Shown here: positions 27,172 to 36,253 of the stretch, piece by piece
How positions within the stretch are numbered: position 1 is the stretch's first letter
How the letters are laid out: every line of letters starts with the position of its first letter
Assembly: GCF_000445125.1 (NCBI RefSeq)
Contig: NZ_ATHL01000034.1
Location: 1 to 43,101, forward strand
Direction: 5' to 3'
Length of the DNA stretch: 43,101 nucleotides
Source of the DNA: Novosphingobium lindaniclasticum LE124
Lineage (GTDB): Bacteria; Pseudomonadota; Alphaproteobacteria; Sphingomonadales; Sphingomonadaceae
The notes under the pieces: generated by a model
Told to the model about the DNA's origin: nothing
Databases searched by the model: none
The model's input: the letters and a program-made list of their open reading frames with translations, nothing else
Translations under genes and position numbers: made by a program

Positions 27172-28614
27172 TCAGGCCATCCCTTCGGGCGTTGTCCGGC
27201 CCAGTTCGCCATGAATATATTTCATCAAGGTATCCTGGAACTGGCGGATGCGGATTTCCTGATAGTTGCCCAGGTTCACCTTGCCGGTCTTCGAGGCATG
27301 GAGACCCTCCTGCACGTAAGGCAGGTTGTCCATGTCCTGCTCGAACACGTCACCCAGGATGCCCAGTTCGGGGGCCTCGGTCCACTTCTGGTCCAGCCGC
27401 AGCATCTTGAGCGGCGCACCGCGCGGGATCGGCTGGCCTTTGGGTATGCGGGCCAGCACGCGCACTTCCATCACGCAGGTGTCCGGCGTCTTGCCGGGCA
27501 GCCAGTTGTAGACGATGTTCGGCATATAGCCGCCCCAGGGCGCGAAGTTGGGGAAGACGTTGTAGACCAGCGCGTCGAGCAGTTCGGCATCAGTGGCGTC
27601 GCCGTGGTCGTAGCCGGTGCTCTCGGTATAGGCCGCGCGCATCGCCGCGCCCAAGGCCGCGCGCGCGGTCACGCCTTCCGGCACCTGGATCGCCATGGGA
27701 TTGGCGGAGGCTTCGCCTTCGTAGTTGTCGCCCGAACGGCCATTGTACTTGATGAACTCGTCGACGATCCACTGCTCGCCCTGGCCCTCTTGGATATGCG
27801 GGCTCATCACGCCGAACGGAACGAGGTTGACGTTCACGTTGTCGCCCCAGGTCCAGTAGGCGGCGTTGGAATCGCCGGTGAACGGCAGGAGCTGCGGGTG
27901 CGTGACGATGGTGTGCCAGGCCTCCATGAAGGCCTCCATCACCACCTTCCAGTTGGCCGGCACCTCCTTGGCCACGCGCATGACGCTGGCGCATTCCTCA
28001 TGCCGCCAGCGCTTGAAGTGCTCGGGCAGCGGGGCCAGAAATTCCTCCAGGCTCGGCCCGCCCTTCTCTTCGCGAAGGAAGACGTAGCCCGCCCAGCGGC
28101 CCACTTCGGCTTCGGGCAAGTCGAGGTTCTGCTCCGAAAGGTGCGGGAAGTCCCACTGGCAAGGCATGGAGTCGAAACTGCCGTCCTTCTTCCACGCGAA
28201 GCCGTGGAACGGGCAGACGAACTTGTCGGCATGGCCTTCCTCGGTTCGCAGCTTGCGGCCGCGATGGAGGCAGACGTTGTGCATGGCCCGGATCGAACCA
28301 TCGTCCTGCCGGCTGACGAGGTAGGAGCGCCCCGCGTTCTCGTAGACGATGAAGTCGCCGGGGTCGGGCAGATCTTCCTCCCGCGCCACGAACTGCCAGA
28401 CGTAAGGCCACATGCGGTCGCGCTCCAGCTGCGCGAATTCGGCGCTGATGTAGCGTTCGGCAGGGATCGGGTCCGAGCCGCGATACGTGTAGCTCTCCTG
28501 CGTCAGGATCGCGGGGGCAGCCCGCGAATCCCGTGCCATGAGTTCGGCCCAGCTGATGCCCTCGCTGCGGTCTTCTCCCAGCGAAGCGCCCAATTCGGGG
28601 TCACGTTCGGCCAT
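27172..28614 (-). CDS. Rieske non-haem iron oxygenase alpha subunit
   Basis: 480 residues. Seen: Rieske ligands C115-L-H117 and C134-PF-H137; catalytic region NWKVVMEAFMEAWHTIVTH with H234 and H239, and Glu231 at the place where naphthalene dioxygenase has the bridging Asp. The C-terminal domain shows the usual PNIVYNW and late Asp-bearing segments. It should hydroxylate or demethylate a hydrophobic substrate using electrons from a reductase not encoded here. Start ATG 28614 has GGAG close by (about 2 nt) and GGGAG farther; an upstream frame extends but its sequence is not Rieske-like. Divergent from an SDR gene, cotranscribed with ThuA. Confidence 0.88.
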   Translation of the reverse strand: MAERDPELGASLGEDRSEGISWAELMARDSRAAPAILTQESYTYRGSDPIPAERYISAEFAQLERDRMWPYVWQFVAREEDLPDPGDFIVYENAGRSYLVSRQDDGSIRAMHNVCLHRGRKLRTEEGHADKFVCPFHGFAWKKDGSFDSMPCQWDFPHLSEQNLDLPEAEVGRWAGYVFLREEKGGPSLEEFLAPLPEHFKRWRHEECASVMRVAKEVPANWKVVMEAFMEAWHTIVTHPQLLPFTGDSNAAYWTWGDNVNVNLVPFGVMSPHIQEGQGEQWIVDEFIKYNGRSGDNYEGEASANPMAIQVPEGVTARAALGAAMRAAYTESTGYDHGDATDAELLDALVYNVFPNFAPWGGYMPNIVYNWLPGKTPDTCVMEVRVLARIPKGQPIPRGAPLKMLRLDQKWTEAPELGILGDVFEQDMDNLPYVQEGLHASKTGKVNLGNYQEIRIRQFQDTLMKYIHGELGRTTPEGMA

Positions 28615-28763
28615 TGCTCCAAGGTCTCCCAACCGGTTTCGTTTTTCCCTGTTTGGGGCATGTCTGGACCGCTGGGAAGCCTGAGTCACCTTGCTCAAAT
28701 CATAGGTTGCTCCGAAGCGAGGATCGGTCATGCTCTCCGCAACGAATATAACGGGAGAATGCC

Positions 28764-29543
28764 GTGAAGCGGCTGGAAGGCAAGGTGGCACTGGTCACCG
28801 GAGGAACCTCGGGCATCGGCGCGGGCGCGGTGCACAGGCTTCGCGCGGAAGGTGCGAAAGTGGTGTTCACCGGCTCCAACCGCAGTGCCGCGGACGAGGT
28901 CTGCGCCGCCACCGGGGCCGAATTCGTCAGCCACAACGTCCGCGACGGCGCCGCGTGGGATGCGCTCTCCGAACGGATCGAGCGCGATCACGGCCGCCTG
29001 GATTTCGCCTTCGCCAATGCCGGCACCGAGCACGGCGACGGCAGCGTCGAGGATATCACGCTGGACGGGTGGGAGAACGTCATCGGAGTCAACCAGACCG
29101 GCGCCATGCTCACCGTGCAGCACGCGATGCGCCTGATGTCCCGCAATCCGGGAGGGGCGGCCGGTTCGATCCTCGTCAACTCCTCGATGAATGCGCACCG
29201 GGCGATGGGCAATTTCGTGGCCTATTCGGTGTCCAAGGCGGCCGTCGTCGCGCTGGTGAAATCGGCGGCGGTCCATGCCGGCAATCGCAAGTACCGCATC
29301 CGCGTCAACGCCATCCTGCCCGGCGTGGTGGAGACGGCGCTGATCCGCAACCTGATCGACACCTCGGGCGATCCGACCGCCACCCGCGCCGCTTACGAGG
29401 GGCTCTCCCCGCTGGGCCGGATGGCGCGCGTGGAGGAGATCGCCGGACTGGTGGCCTGGTTCGCATCGGACGAATCGCAGTTCGTTTCGGGTAGCGAATA
29501 CGTGATCGACGGGGCAAGCACGGCAGGGATGATGGGCGTATGA
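28764..29543 (+). CDS. SDR-family oxidoreductase
   Basis: 259-residue classical SDR. Seen: TGGTSGIGAG, ANAG instead of NNAG, a Ser in VNSSM and YSVSK. GTG start at 28764 is supported by GGGAGA at 28753-28758. Overlaps the next SDR start by 4 nt (ATGA). First of three consecutive SDRs transcribed away from the Rieske gene at 27172. Substrate unknown; the set implies several alcohol or ketone oxidations of one skeleton. Confidence 0.85.
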   Translation: MKRLEGKVALVTGGTSGIGAGAVHRLRAEGAKVVFTGSNRSAADEVCAATGAEFVSHNVRDGAAWDALSERIERDHGRLDFAFANAGTEHGDGSVEDITLDGWENVIGVNQTGAMLTVQHAMRLMSRNPGGAAGSILVNSSMNAHRAMGNFVAYSVSKAAVVALVKSAAVHAGNRKYRIRVNAILPGVVETALIRNLIDTSGDPTATRAAYEGLSPLGRMARVEEIAGLVAWFASDESQFVSGSEYVIDGASTAGMMGV

Positions 29544-30358
29544 GCGATCTCGGTTCGCAGCGGCTGAAGGGCCGCGTGGCGCTGGTGTCCGGCGGCCTGC
29601 GCGGCATCGGCCTGGCCTGCGTGGAGCGCTTCCTGGCCGAAGGCGCGGAAGTGGTGCTGACCGATCTTGAGGCCGAAGACGGCACGCTCGTCGGCGAGAC
29701 GCTGGGCAGGCTGGGACAGGCGGCCAGCTACGTGCGCGCCAACGTCACCAGCGAGGAAGACTGGGAGGCGGTGCTCGATGCCGTCACCCGGCGCCACGGC
29801 AAGCTGCATATCCTGGTGAACAACGCGGGTATCGACCTCACTGGTCCGATCGCCGAAACCTCGCTGGAGGGCTGGCGGCGGATCATGAGCATCAATGTCG
29901 ACGGCGTGTTCCTCGGCGTGCGCACTTTCGTGCCGCTCATGGCCGCCAGCGGCGCGGAGGTCGCGGGCGGCGCCTCGATCATCAACGTCAGTTCGATCAT
30001 GGGTCTCGTCGGCCTGAGCGAAGTCTCCGGCTACAACGCCAGCAAGGGCGCGGTGCGTCTGTTCACCAAGTCTATCGCGCTGGAGTTCGCCGAGAAGAAG
30101 ATGCCGATCCGCGCCAACTCCCTGCATCCCGGCTTCGTGGTCACGCCCTTGCTCAAGGAAGGCTTCCAGCGCTGGGTGGACAAGGGCGTGGCGGAAAAAC
30201 CGCAGGATCTGGTCGACCTGATGTCGAGCAGGACGCCGATCGGCCGCCTTGCCGATCCGTCCGAACTGGCCAGTGCCGCGTTTTTCCTGGCTTCGAGCGA
30301 CAGCTCCTACATGACCGGCGCGGAACTGGTGATAGACGGCGGCTGGACGGCGCAATGA
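29540..30358 (+). CDS. SDR-family oxidoreductase
   Basis: 272-residue classical SDR: SGGLRGIGLA, NNAGID, VSSIMGLVGL and YNASK all present. Starts at ATG 29540 in an ATGA overlap with the previous SDR, so translation is coupled. Most like 3-beta-hydroxysteroid/3-ketoacyl-type SDRs in overall pattern, but specificity cannot be fixed. Next SDR follows after 25 nt. Confidence 0.87.
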   Translation: MSDLGSQRLKGRVALVSGGLRGIGLACVERFLAEGAEVVLTDLEAEDGTLVGETLGRLGQAASYVRANVTSEEDWEAVLDAVTRRHGKLHILVNNAGIDLTGPIAETSLEGWRRIMSINVDGVFLGVRTFVPLMAASGAEVAGGASIINVSSIMGLVGLSEVSGYNASKGAVRLFTKSIALEFAEKKMPIRANSLHPGFVVTPLLKEGFQRWVDKGVAEKPQDLVDLMSSRTPIGRLADPSELASAAFFLASSDSSYMTGAELVIDGGWTAQ

Positions 30359-30383
30359 CCTTGGAACGCGGAGAAACACGACC

Positions 30384-31175
30384 ATGACCGCCCCCTCACC
30401 CGGCGCCCTTCCCGACACCATCGCCGTCGTCACCGGCGCGGCAGGCGGTATCGGCCGCGAGATCGTCAAGGCCATGAAGCTCGCCGGCGCCACCGTGATC
30501 GCCACCGACCTGAAGGACGGCGCGGAAGTCGACGGCGCCGACCATTACCTGAAGCACGACGTCACCGACGAAGCGGACTGGCGCGCGGTGGAGGCTCTGG
30601 TTCGCGAGAACTACGGCAGGCTCGACGTGCTGGTCAACAACGCCGGTTTCTCGATCGTCACCAAGTTCGAGGAAACGCCGCTTTCGGAGTTCCACCGGAT
30701 CAACGCGATCAACGTCGATTCCGCGATCATCGGCACGCAGGTCCTGCTGGACCTGCTCAAGGCGGGTGGCAAGGCGCGAAAGGGCGGCGCTTCGGTGATC
30801 AACTTGTCCAGCGTCGGCGGCCTGCGCGGCGCGGCCTTCAATGCCGCCTATTGCGTCAGCAAGGCGGCGATCAAGATGCTGTCCAAGTGCCTCGGCGCGG
30901 AGTTCGCGGCGCTGAGGTACAACATCCGCGTCAATTCGGTGCACCCGGGCGGGATCGAGACGCCGATGCTGGCGTCGATAATGGACCGCTATGTCGAACT
31001 CGGCGCCTCGCCCTCGCGCGAGGCCTCGCTGGCCGCGATGAACACCACGCACCCGATCGGCCGCCTCGGCCGCGCGGAAGAGATGGCGGGGGGCGTCGTC
31101 TTCCTCGCCAGCGAGGCATCCAGCTTCATGACCTGCGACGAACTCGTGATGGACGGCGGGTTCAGTCAGGTATGA
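30384..31175 (+). CDS. SDR-family oxidoreductase
   Basis: 263-residue classical SDR: TGAAGGIGRE, NNAGFS, LSSVGGL and YCVSK. ATG 30384 has a GGAG upstream (about 10 nt). Third of the tandem SDRs and probably in one operon with the flavoprotein 68 nt downstream. The stop codon lies inside a short tandem repeat (31173-31202). Confidence 0.87.
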   Translation: MTAPSPGALPDTIAVVTGAAGGIGREIVKAMKLAGATVIATDLKDGAEVDGADHYLKHDVTDEADWRAVEALVRENYGRLDVLVNNAGFSIVTKFEETPLSEFHRINAINVDSAIIGTQVLLDLLKAGGKARKGGASVINLSSVGGLRGAAFNAAYCVSKAAIKMLSKCLGAEFAALRYNIRVNSVHPGGIETPMLASIMDRYVELGASPSREASLAAMNTTHPIGRLGRAEEMAGGVVFLASEASSFMTCDELVMDGGFSQV

Positions 31176-31202
31176 TCCTGGCAGGTCTGATCCTGGCAGG
31201 TC
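31173..31202 (+). repeat. 15-bp tandem duplication at an SDR stop
   Basis: TGATCCTGGCAGGTC occurs twice head to tail (31173-31187, 31188-31202), and a partial third copy follows. The first copy begins with the TGA stop of the SDR. Recent slippage or duplication is the simple reading; no coding effect. Confidence 0.8.
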
Positions 31203-31243
31203 TGATTTCATGAGGCCCTGAAGCGGCCATCGGGAGAGAGGCA

Positions 31244-32905
31244 ATGACCAATACGGCATACGATCTCGTCGTGCTCGGTTCGGGCGCGGCGGGGCTGACG
31301 GCTGCACTGACGGCGGCCGAGCATGGCGCGAAAGTCCTCGTCGTCGAGAAGGGCGCGAAACTGGGGGGCACCTCGGCCTGGTCCGGCGGGCAGATCTGGA
31401 TTCCCTGCAACCCGCACCAGCAGGCCTATGGCAAGGAAGACAGCCGCGACAAGGCGCTGACCTATCTCGCCTCCATGTCCAACGGATTGATCGAGCCGCA
31501 GATGGCAGAGGCCTACATCGACGGCGGGGTCGAGATGGTCGCCTTCCTCGAAGAACGCACGCCGGTGAAATTCATGGTGGTACCCGATTTCCCCGACTAC
31601 CATCCCGAACAGCCCGGAGCGGCATCGCGCGGCGGCCGTACGCTGGAATGCGCCGTCTATCCCTATGGGGAGCTGGGAGAGTGGCGAGACCGGGTGGAAG
31701 TCTCCCCCTATTACTGGCCGCACGTCTACTTCACCGTGGGCGAGACCTCGTTGGCGCAGGCCGTGCCCGATCCGCTCGACCCGGCCGAGGCGAAGCGCCG
31801 CGCCGACAATGACGAGCGCGGGCTTGGCCATGCCCTCGTGGGCCGCCTGCTGCGCGGTTGCCTCGACCGGGGCGTGGAATTCCTGCTCGGCACTGGCGGC
31901 AAGGAGCTGCGGATCGAGCAAGGCGTCACTCGCGGCGTCGAACTGGACGACGGCACCGTGATCGACGCCCCGAACGTGATGCTGGCGACCGGCGGTTTCG
32001 AACACAATGAAGCCTTCAAGGCCGCCTTCCTGCGCGGCCCGCTGACCTCCCCCGTGTCGGTCGCCACCAATACCGGCGATGGCCTGCGCATGGCGATGAA
32101 AGCGGGAGCCATGCTTTCCTCGATGCGCGAGGCCTGGTGGATGCCGGTAGTGGAGGCCCCGCTCAACGCCATGGGGCGCATGCTCTTCACCGGCGAGCGG
32201 ACTTTGCCCGGCACGATCATGGTCAACCGGACCGGCAAACGCTTCACCAACGAGGCCGCCAACTACAACGCCTTCGGCGCCGCGTTCCATGTGCAGGACC
32301 TCAATTCCTGCTCCTGGGCCAATCTCCCGGCCTGGTGCCTGTTCAACCAGGCATTCTACGACAAGTGGGGCTTCCTCGACACCCAGCTGATCGGCGTTGG
32401 CGACGGCGAGCACAAAAGAGAGCCGGCAGACTGGATCGCGCGGGGCGATACTCTGGCGCAGCTCGCCGAACAGCTCGGACTCCCGGCGGGCGCGCTGGAA
32501 GCCACGGTCGAGCGCTGGAACGCCATGGTGGAAAACGGCAAGGACGACGACTTCGGGCGGGGGGAGAGCTATTACGACCGCTATTGGGGCGACCCCGGGA
32601 ACAAGGGGTGCAAGGAAGCTACCCTCGGCAAGATCGAGGGCGGGCCGTACTACGCCGCAGAGGTAAAGTCCGGCGCGCTCGGCACCAAGGGCGGCCCCAA
32701 GACCGACACGCTCGGCCGCGTGCTCGACGTGGACCTGAAGCCGATCGAGGGGCTTTACGCGGCGGGCAACGCCATGGGCTCGATGATGGGCATGACTTAC
32801 GGCGGCGGCGGCGGCACGCTGGGACCGGGCATGGTCTTCGGCTATCTCGCGGGCCGGCACGCTGCCCAGCGCAACGTCCGCGCGGAAAGCACGGTAGCGG
32901 CATGA
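31244..32905 (+). CDS. FAD-dependent dehydrogenase (3-ketosteroid dehydrogenase-like)
   Basis: 553 residues of the fumarate reductase/KstD flavoprotein fold. Seen: FAD-binding GSGAAGL with VVEKG, then GGTSAWSGGQIW, substrate-side segments in the middle, and the C-terminal TYGGGGGTLGPGMVFGYLAG flavin-cap pattern, where a conserved Tyr-Gly pair is catalytic in KstD enzymes. Likely adds a C=C bond next to a ketone in a ring, which would fit oxidised alicyclic or terpenoid substrates. ATG 31244 has GGGAGAG about 8 nt upstream. Probably the fourth gene of the SDR operon; a REPIN-like element follows. Confidence 0.85.
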   Translation: MTNTAYDLVVLGSGAAGLTAALTAAEHGAKVLVVEKGAKLGGTSAWSGGQIWIPCNPHQQAYGKEDSRDKALTYLASMSNGLIEPQMAEAYIDGGVEMVAFLEERTPVKFMVVPDFPDYHPEQPGAASRGGRTLECAVYPYGELGEWRDRVEVSPYYWPHVYFTVGETSLAQAVPDPLDPAEAKRRADNDERGLGHALVGRLLRGCLDRGVEFLLGTGGKELRIEQGVTRGVELDDGTVIDAPNVMLATGGFEHNEAFKAAFLRGPLTSPVSVATNTGDGLRMAMKAGAMLSSMREAWWMPVVEAPLNAMGRMLFTGERTLPGTIMVNRTGKRFTNEAANYNAFGAAFHVQDLNSCSWANLPAWCLFNQAFYDKWGFLDTQLIGVGDGEHKREPADWIARGDTLAQLAEQLGLPAGALEATVERWNAMVENGKDDDFGRGESYYDRYWGDPGNKGCKEATLGKIEGGPYYAAEVKSGALGTKGGPKTDTLGRVLDVDLKPIEGLYAAGNAMGSMMGMTYGGGGGTLGPGMVFGYLAGRHAAQRNVRAESTVAA

Positions 32906-32928
32906 GCCCGCGCCCTCGTCACCACCTG

Positions 32929-33063
32929 CGTCGTCCCGGACTCGATCCGGGACCGCTGTCGGTCTTCAGGCGCACGCTGTCGAGACCCGCTTGGTCACGG
33001 TTGGCACTTGCCGGAAAACCGACGCGACCTTGCCAGCGGTCCCGGATCAAATCCTGGACGACG
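32929..33063. repeat. REPIN-like paired inverted repeat, copy 1
   Basis: Two ends of about 32 nt, 32929-32961 and 33031-33063, are inverted copies of one another. Each carries a smaller palindrome (left CCCGGACTCGATCCGGG; the right arm is diverged). About 70 nt lie between. The same ends occur at 41074-41190. It sits between the flavoprotein stop and the VOC start, with its right end 20 nt before the VOC ATG. Confidence 0.75.
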
Positions 33064-33083
33064 GCCTGCTGCGGAGCGATCCC

Positions 33084-33593
33084 ATGACCAGCCCCCTGCC
33101 CGGCATCCTCGGCGTCCATCACATCGGCGTCTCCGTGCCCGACCTTGCCAAGGCGCGGCACTTCTACCTCGATATTCTCGGCGGCGTCGAGGAAGTGGAA
33201 CCGCTGCGCTGGGCGGACAATCCCTTCATCGACGAGATCGTCGGTCTCGAAGGCAGCGCGGCGGAGCAGTTCTTCTGCCGCCTGGGCAACATGCAGATCG
33301 AAGTCTTCGAATATGCCGCGCCGAAGCAGAAGCAGAAGCAGGATCCGCGCCGGGGCGTCCACGAATATGGCTACACGCATATCGCACTGCAGGTGGAGGA
33401 TCTGGCCGCCGTGCACGAGCGCATCGTGGCGGCGGGCCTGCCGGTTCACGCGCCGCCCGACCTGACGACGATCACGACCGACGCGGATGGCAGGAAGCAC
33501 GGCTATTCGGGAACCTATTGCCGCGATTTCTTCGGCAACGTGTTCGAGATCCTGGAGATCCACGAGACCCCGGCGATCCGTCCGATCGCCTGA
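33084..33593 (+). CDS. VOC-family protein (glyoxalase/extradiol-like)
   Basis: 169 residues, one vicinal oxygen chelate domain with paired beta-alpha-beta motifs. Seen: HHIGVSVPDLAKARHFYLDILGG at the N-terminus, GYTHIALQVEDLAAVHERI in the second half and YCRDFFGNVFEILE at the end, with His and Glu candidate metal ligands. Could be a glyoxalase, an epimerase or a non-enzymatic binder; it is shorter than extradiol dioxygenases. ATG 33084 has GGAG 7 nt upstream. Next gene begins 12 nt downstream. Confidence 0.82.
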   Translation: MTSPLPGILGVHHIGVSVPDLAKARHFYLDILGGVEEVEPLRWADNPFIDEIVGLEGSAAEQFFCRLGNMQIEVFEYAAPKQKQKQDPRRGVHEYGYTHIALQVEDLAAVHERIVAAGLPVHAPPDLTTITTDADGRKHGYSGTYCRDFFGNVFEILEIHETPAIRPIA

Positions 33594-33605
33594 AAGGAAC
33601 AGACC

Positions 33606-33977
33606 ATGCGCATCATCGTAGCCGGAACCCTCCGCTTCGCCGGGGACGAAGTGCTTTGCTCCGAAATTATCCGCAGCGGCGCCGAGCACATCGTTTCCAG
33701 CCGAAAGGAGCAAGGCTGCGTTGCGTATAACTGGGCCGTCGATCCGCTCGATGCTGGCCTGATCCACGTCTACGAGGAATGGGAAAGCGAGCGAGCCCTG
33801 CTCGGCCACTTCGCGCACAGTTCCTATGCAGCGATGCGCGACCATCTCGGCCGCTACGAACTGACAGGCTTTGCTGTGCAGATCTATTCGGCCGCCGGTG
33901 TGGAACCGGTCTATGACGAAGACGGCTGGCCTCGAAGGGAAATCTTCGGCGTTAGCCTCAACCCTCCGGCGGGATGA
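33606..33977 (+). CDS. ABM-family putative quinol monooxygenase
   Basis: 123 residues, single ferredoxin-like ABM domain. Seen: RIIVAGTLRF start, VYEEWESERALLGHFAHS mid-domain, and the Phe/Tyr-rich end. Family members oxidise quinols without cofactors or act in haem handling. Cotranscribed with the VOC gene. Convergent with a SnoaL-like gene whose 3' end overlaps by 20 nt. Confidence 0.8.
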   Translation: MRIIVAGTLRFAGDEVLCSEIIRSGAEHIVSSRKEQGCVAYNWAVDPLDAGLIHVYEEWESERALLGHFAHSSYAAMRDHLGRYELTGFAVQIYSAAGVEPVYDEDGWPRREIFGVSLNPPAG

Positions 33978-34386
33978 GGAAATCCATCCTGTATTGCACG
34001 GCCTTCCAGCCCATCGCGGTACGCACCACGTCGAAGTAATAGCGCCCGTGCACCGTGATCCCGCCGCCGGCCTTGTACCGAGCCATGCCGGTCACATAGG
34101 CGCGGATCGAGGCCCGGTCGCCCGCATAGGCCGTAATCGCGAAGTTGCTCAGATAGTGCGCCTGGGCGGCGATGGCAGCGAAGGTGTCCTCGAAAAATCT
34201 CCGGATCGACGCGTGGCCCTGAAGCCTGGAGAATCCGACCCCGGAAAGGTCGAACACCGCATCCTCCACGAAAAGATCGAGAAGCGCGTCGACATTCTCC
34301 AGGCTATCCAACCCGTGGGCATAGGCCACGAGCAAATCCTGGATAGCCAGCCTGTCCTCCAGGGGGCACGGCGGCGTCAGGTTCAC
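33958..34386 (-). CDS. NTF2/SnoaL-like protein, downstream partner of a Rieske gene
   Basis: 142 residues with the NTF2-like alpha+beta cone. Seen: RLAIQDLLVAYAHGLDSL at the N-terminus, DLFVEDAVFDL, the pocket-lining H in AHYLSNF and the RYYFDVVRTAMGWKAVQYR final strands. Ring-hydroxylating dioxygenase beta subunits, scytalone dehydratases and ketosteroid isomerases share this fold, so function is open. Starts at GTG 34386 in a GTGA overlap with the Rieske stop, so coupled to it. Last gene of a three-gene unit. Confidence 0.8.
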   Translation of the reverse strand: MNLTPPCPLEDRLAIQDLLVAYAHGLDSLENVDALLDLFVEDAVFDLSGVGFSRLQGHASIRRFFEDTFAAIAAQAHYLSNFAITAYAGDRASIRAYVTGMARYKAGGGITVHGRYYFDVVRTAMGWKAVQYRMDFLIPPEG

Positions 34387-35699
34387 CCCTGCACCACATC
34401 GTTGAGCAGTTCGTGGAACCGCTGGACGCGCTTTTCCTGTCCCGGCAGGATGCAGCCCTTGAAGCCGCGCGAATTGAGGCCCTGCTGCTGGCTGGTGCCG
34501 ATCGACAGGTCCTGATCGGCCACGAAGCCCACGGACACACCGTCGCCGTAGGTGGAATGGCGCGCGATGGCATCATGACGCAGGGGCACCGTGCCGAGCG
34601 GCGTCTCGACCTCGCGCATGCCGGCGATCGGCGGATAGAGGCACCAGTGCTGGAACACGCATTTCTCGGGATCGGTGGGATGCGGCTCGGTGCGCAGGAC
34701 CTGCAACTGCTCCGGGCTCATGGTGAGCGTCAAGTTGGGGAACAGGGTGCAGTGGAAGTAGTCCACGAGTTGCTGGTCGCTCATCTGCGCGTAATTTGCG
34801 AAGCCCCGCTCCGGCCCCAGCCGGCGCTTGGCCTCGATCACGGCCGCGCGAAGGTCGCCCGTATGGCCGGCGTAATCGGCCGGGTCGATTCCCCAGGCGC
34901 GCGCCACCTGGTCGAGCGGCGCCGGGACCTCTGTCGTGTGATAATCCACGCGCGTCGTGGCCTGATGCCCCTTCATCCACATGGAGTTATGGCCGGAAGG
35001 GTACATCTCGAACAGCGTGTCCGGTAGTCCGTCGTTGATGAAAGTCGCCAGTTCCGGGTGGATCGTCGGCAGGTGGTAGCTCTCGTTGAAATTGTCGCGG
35101 ATGATCTTCCAGTTGAACTCGCAGTCCGCCGATAGGTTGAGCACCCGCACCCAATTGTCGATGCCGTAGCCGGCCAGACGCTCCGGGAAGGGCGAGAGCC
35201 ATTCGTGAAGCGGCGCCACGTCGTCGTCCATGCACCAGAACACGAACGGCCCCCAGGTCTCGCAGCGCAGTTCGGACAAGTGGACTTTGCCGCACGGACT
35301 GCCGCCCTCGAAATCGTCCGGGTCCTGCACTTTGATCAGAGTGCCGTCGAGATCGTAGGTCCAGTTGTGATAGCCGCAGGTTATGCGCGGCACGCTGGTG
35401 ACGTCGGCCAGGATCAGCCGGTTTCCGCGATGCGGACAGGAATTGTAGAACGCGCGGATGGAATCGTCCTCCTGCCGCACCATGATCACCGATTCCTTGG
35501 CGAAATTGTGCCGGATCACGTCGCCCGGCTCCTCCAGGTCGGCCAGCACCCCGCCCAGGTGCCAGACCTTGGGCCAGAGATTCTTCATTTCGCCCGCCAT
35601 CCATTCCTTCGAGATATAGCGGTCGGCCGTGATCGGATCGCCGCGCACCGGCGGATCGAATTCCTGCGAGTAGCGGGAAACCTTGCTCTGGAGGTTCAT
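34383..35699 (-). CDS. Rieske non-haem iron oxygenase alpha subunit
   Basis: 438 residues. Seen: Rieske ligands C88-P-H90 and C108-GY-H111, catalytic NFNESYHLPTIH with Glu206, H209 and H214, and Glu in place of the usual bridging Asp. ATG 35699 lies in an ATGA overlap with the preceding SnoaL stop; the longer frame upstream is not Rieske-like. Enclosed by two NTF2-like genes, an arrangement that could supply one or two beta-type subunits. Electron-transfer partners are absent. Substrate unknown. Confidence 0.88.
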   Translation of the reverse strand: MNLQSKVSRYSQEFDPPVRGDPITADRYISKEWMAGEMKNLWPKVWHLGGVLADLEEPGDVIRHNFAKESVIMVRQEDDSIRAFYNSCPHRGNRLILADVTSVPRITCGYHNWTYDLDGTLIKVQDPDDFEGGSPCGKVHLSELRCETWGPFVFWCMDDDVAPLHEWLSPFPERLAGYGIDNWVRVLNLSADCEFNWKIIRDNFNESYHLPTIHPELATFINDGLPDTLFEMYPSGHNSMWMKGHQATTRVDYHTTEVPAPLDQVARAWGIDPADYAGHTGDLRAAVIEAKRRLGPERGFANYAQMSDQQLVDYFHCTLFPNLTLTMSPEQLQVLRTEPHPTDPEKCVFQHWCLYPPIAGMREVETPLGTVPLRHDAIARHSTYGDGVSVGFVADQDLSIGTSQQQGLNSRGFKGCILPGQEKRVQRFHELLNDVVQG

Positions 35700-36253
35700 G
35701 ATTTCAGTCCTGTCTGCCAAGCTTGGATATCGCTGGGATCCGCGCCGCGACGGCCGCCCCGCACGGCGCCGGGATTGGCGGCGAAGAAGTCGAGGGAGCC
35801 GGGATCGTCCTTGACCCAGTCGGTCACGAGCAGCCGCGCGGTGATACGCCACTCGCCGTCCCGGCAGGCATATTCATCGAGATAGCGCCCGGCGATGAAG
35901 AGGTCCCGCACGCCGCCCGCTTCGTCGCGCACGCCGTGCCAGGCCTGGAAATAGACCTCGCCCCGCGCGCTGTCGCCGGACACTTCGATGCGGTGCTGGC
36001 CGAGCAGGTGGTGGCTGGCCTCCATCGTGCCGAGGAAATCCTGGCAGAAGTCGACGAACTCGTCCGCCGTGCCTTTCATCAACCCGCAGTCGATCACGGC
36101 GTCGTCATGGAAAGCGCGGCGCTGGAGCGCCGCATCGAGCCGATCGAGCCCCCGCACGTAGCGCTGCGCCGCTTCGGCGATATCGCGCCGCGCGGCAAGA
36201 TCGCGCAATTCTGCCGCGAAATCGGAGCCTTCCGCCGCCTGCGCCTCGGTCAT
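35696..36253 (-). CDS. NTF2/SnoaL-like protein, upstream partner of a Rieske gene
   Basis: 185 residues, NTF2-like. Seen: RRDIAEAAQRYVRGLDRLD, FHDDAVIDCG, SHHLLGQHRIEVSGDSA and ARLLVTDWVKDDP. The HH.LGQ pattern is common among dehydratase/isomerase-like SnoaL proteins. Longer than its partner at 33958 by about 40 residues, mainly a C-terminal tail ending near GGRRGADP. ATG 36253 has AGGAAGG about 8 nt upstream. First gene of the three-gene coupled operon. Confidence 0.82.
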   Translation of the reverse strand: MTEAQAAEGSDFAAELRDLAARRDIAEAAQRYVRGLDRLDAALQRRAFHDDAVIDCGLMKGTADEFVDFCQDFLGTMEASHHLLGQHRIEVSGDSARGEVYFQAWHGVRDEAGGVRDLFIAGRYLDEYACRDGEWRITARLLVTDWVKDDPGSLDFFAANPGAVRGGRRGADPSDIQAWQTGLKS

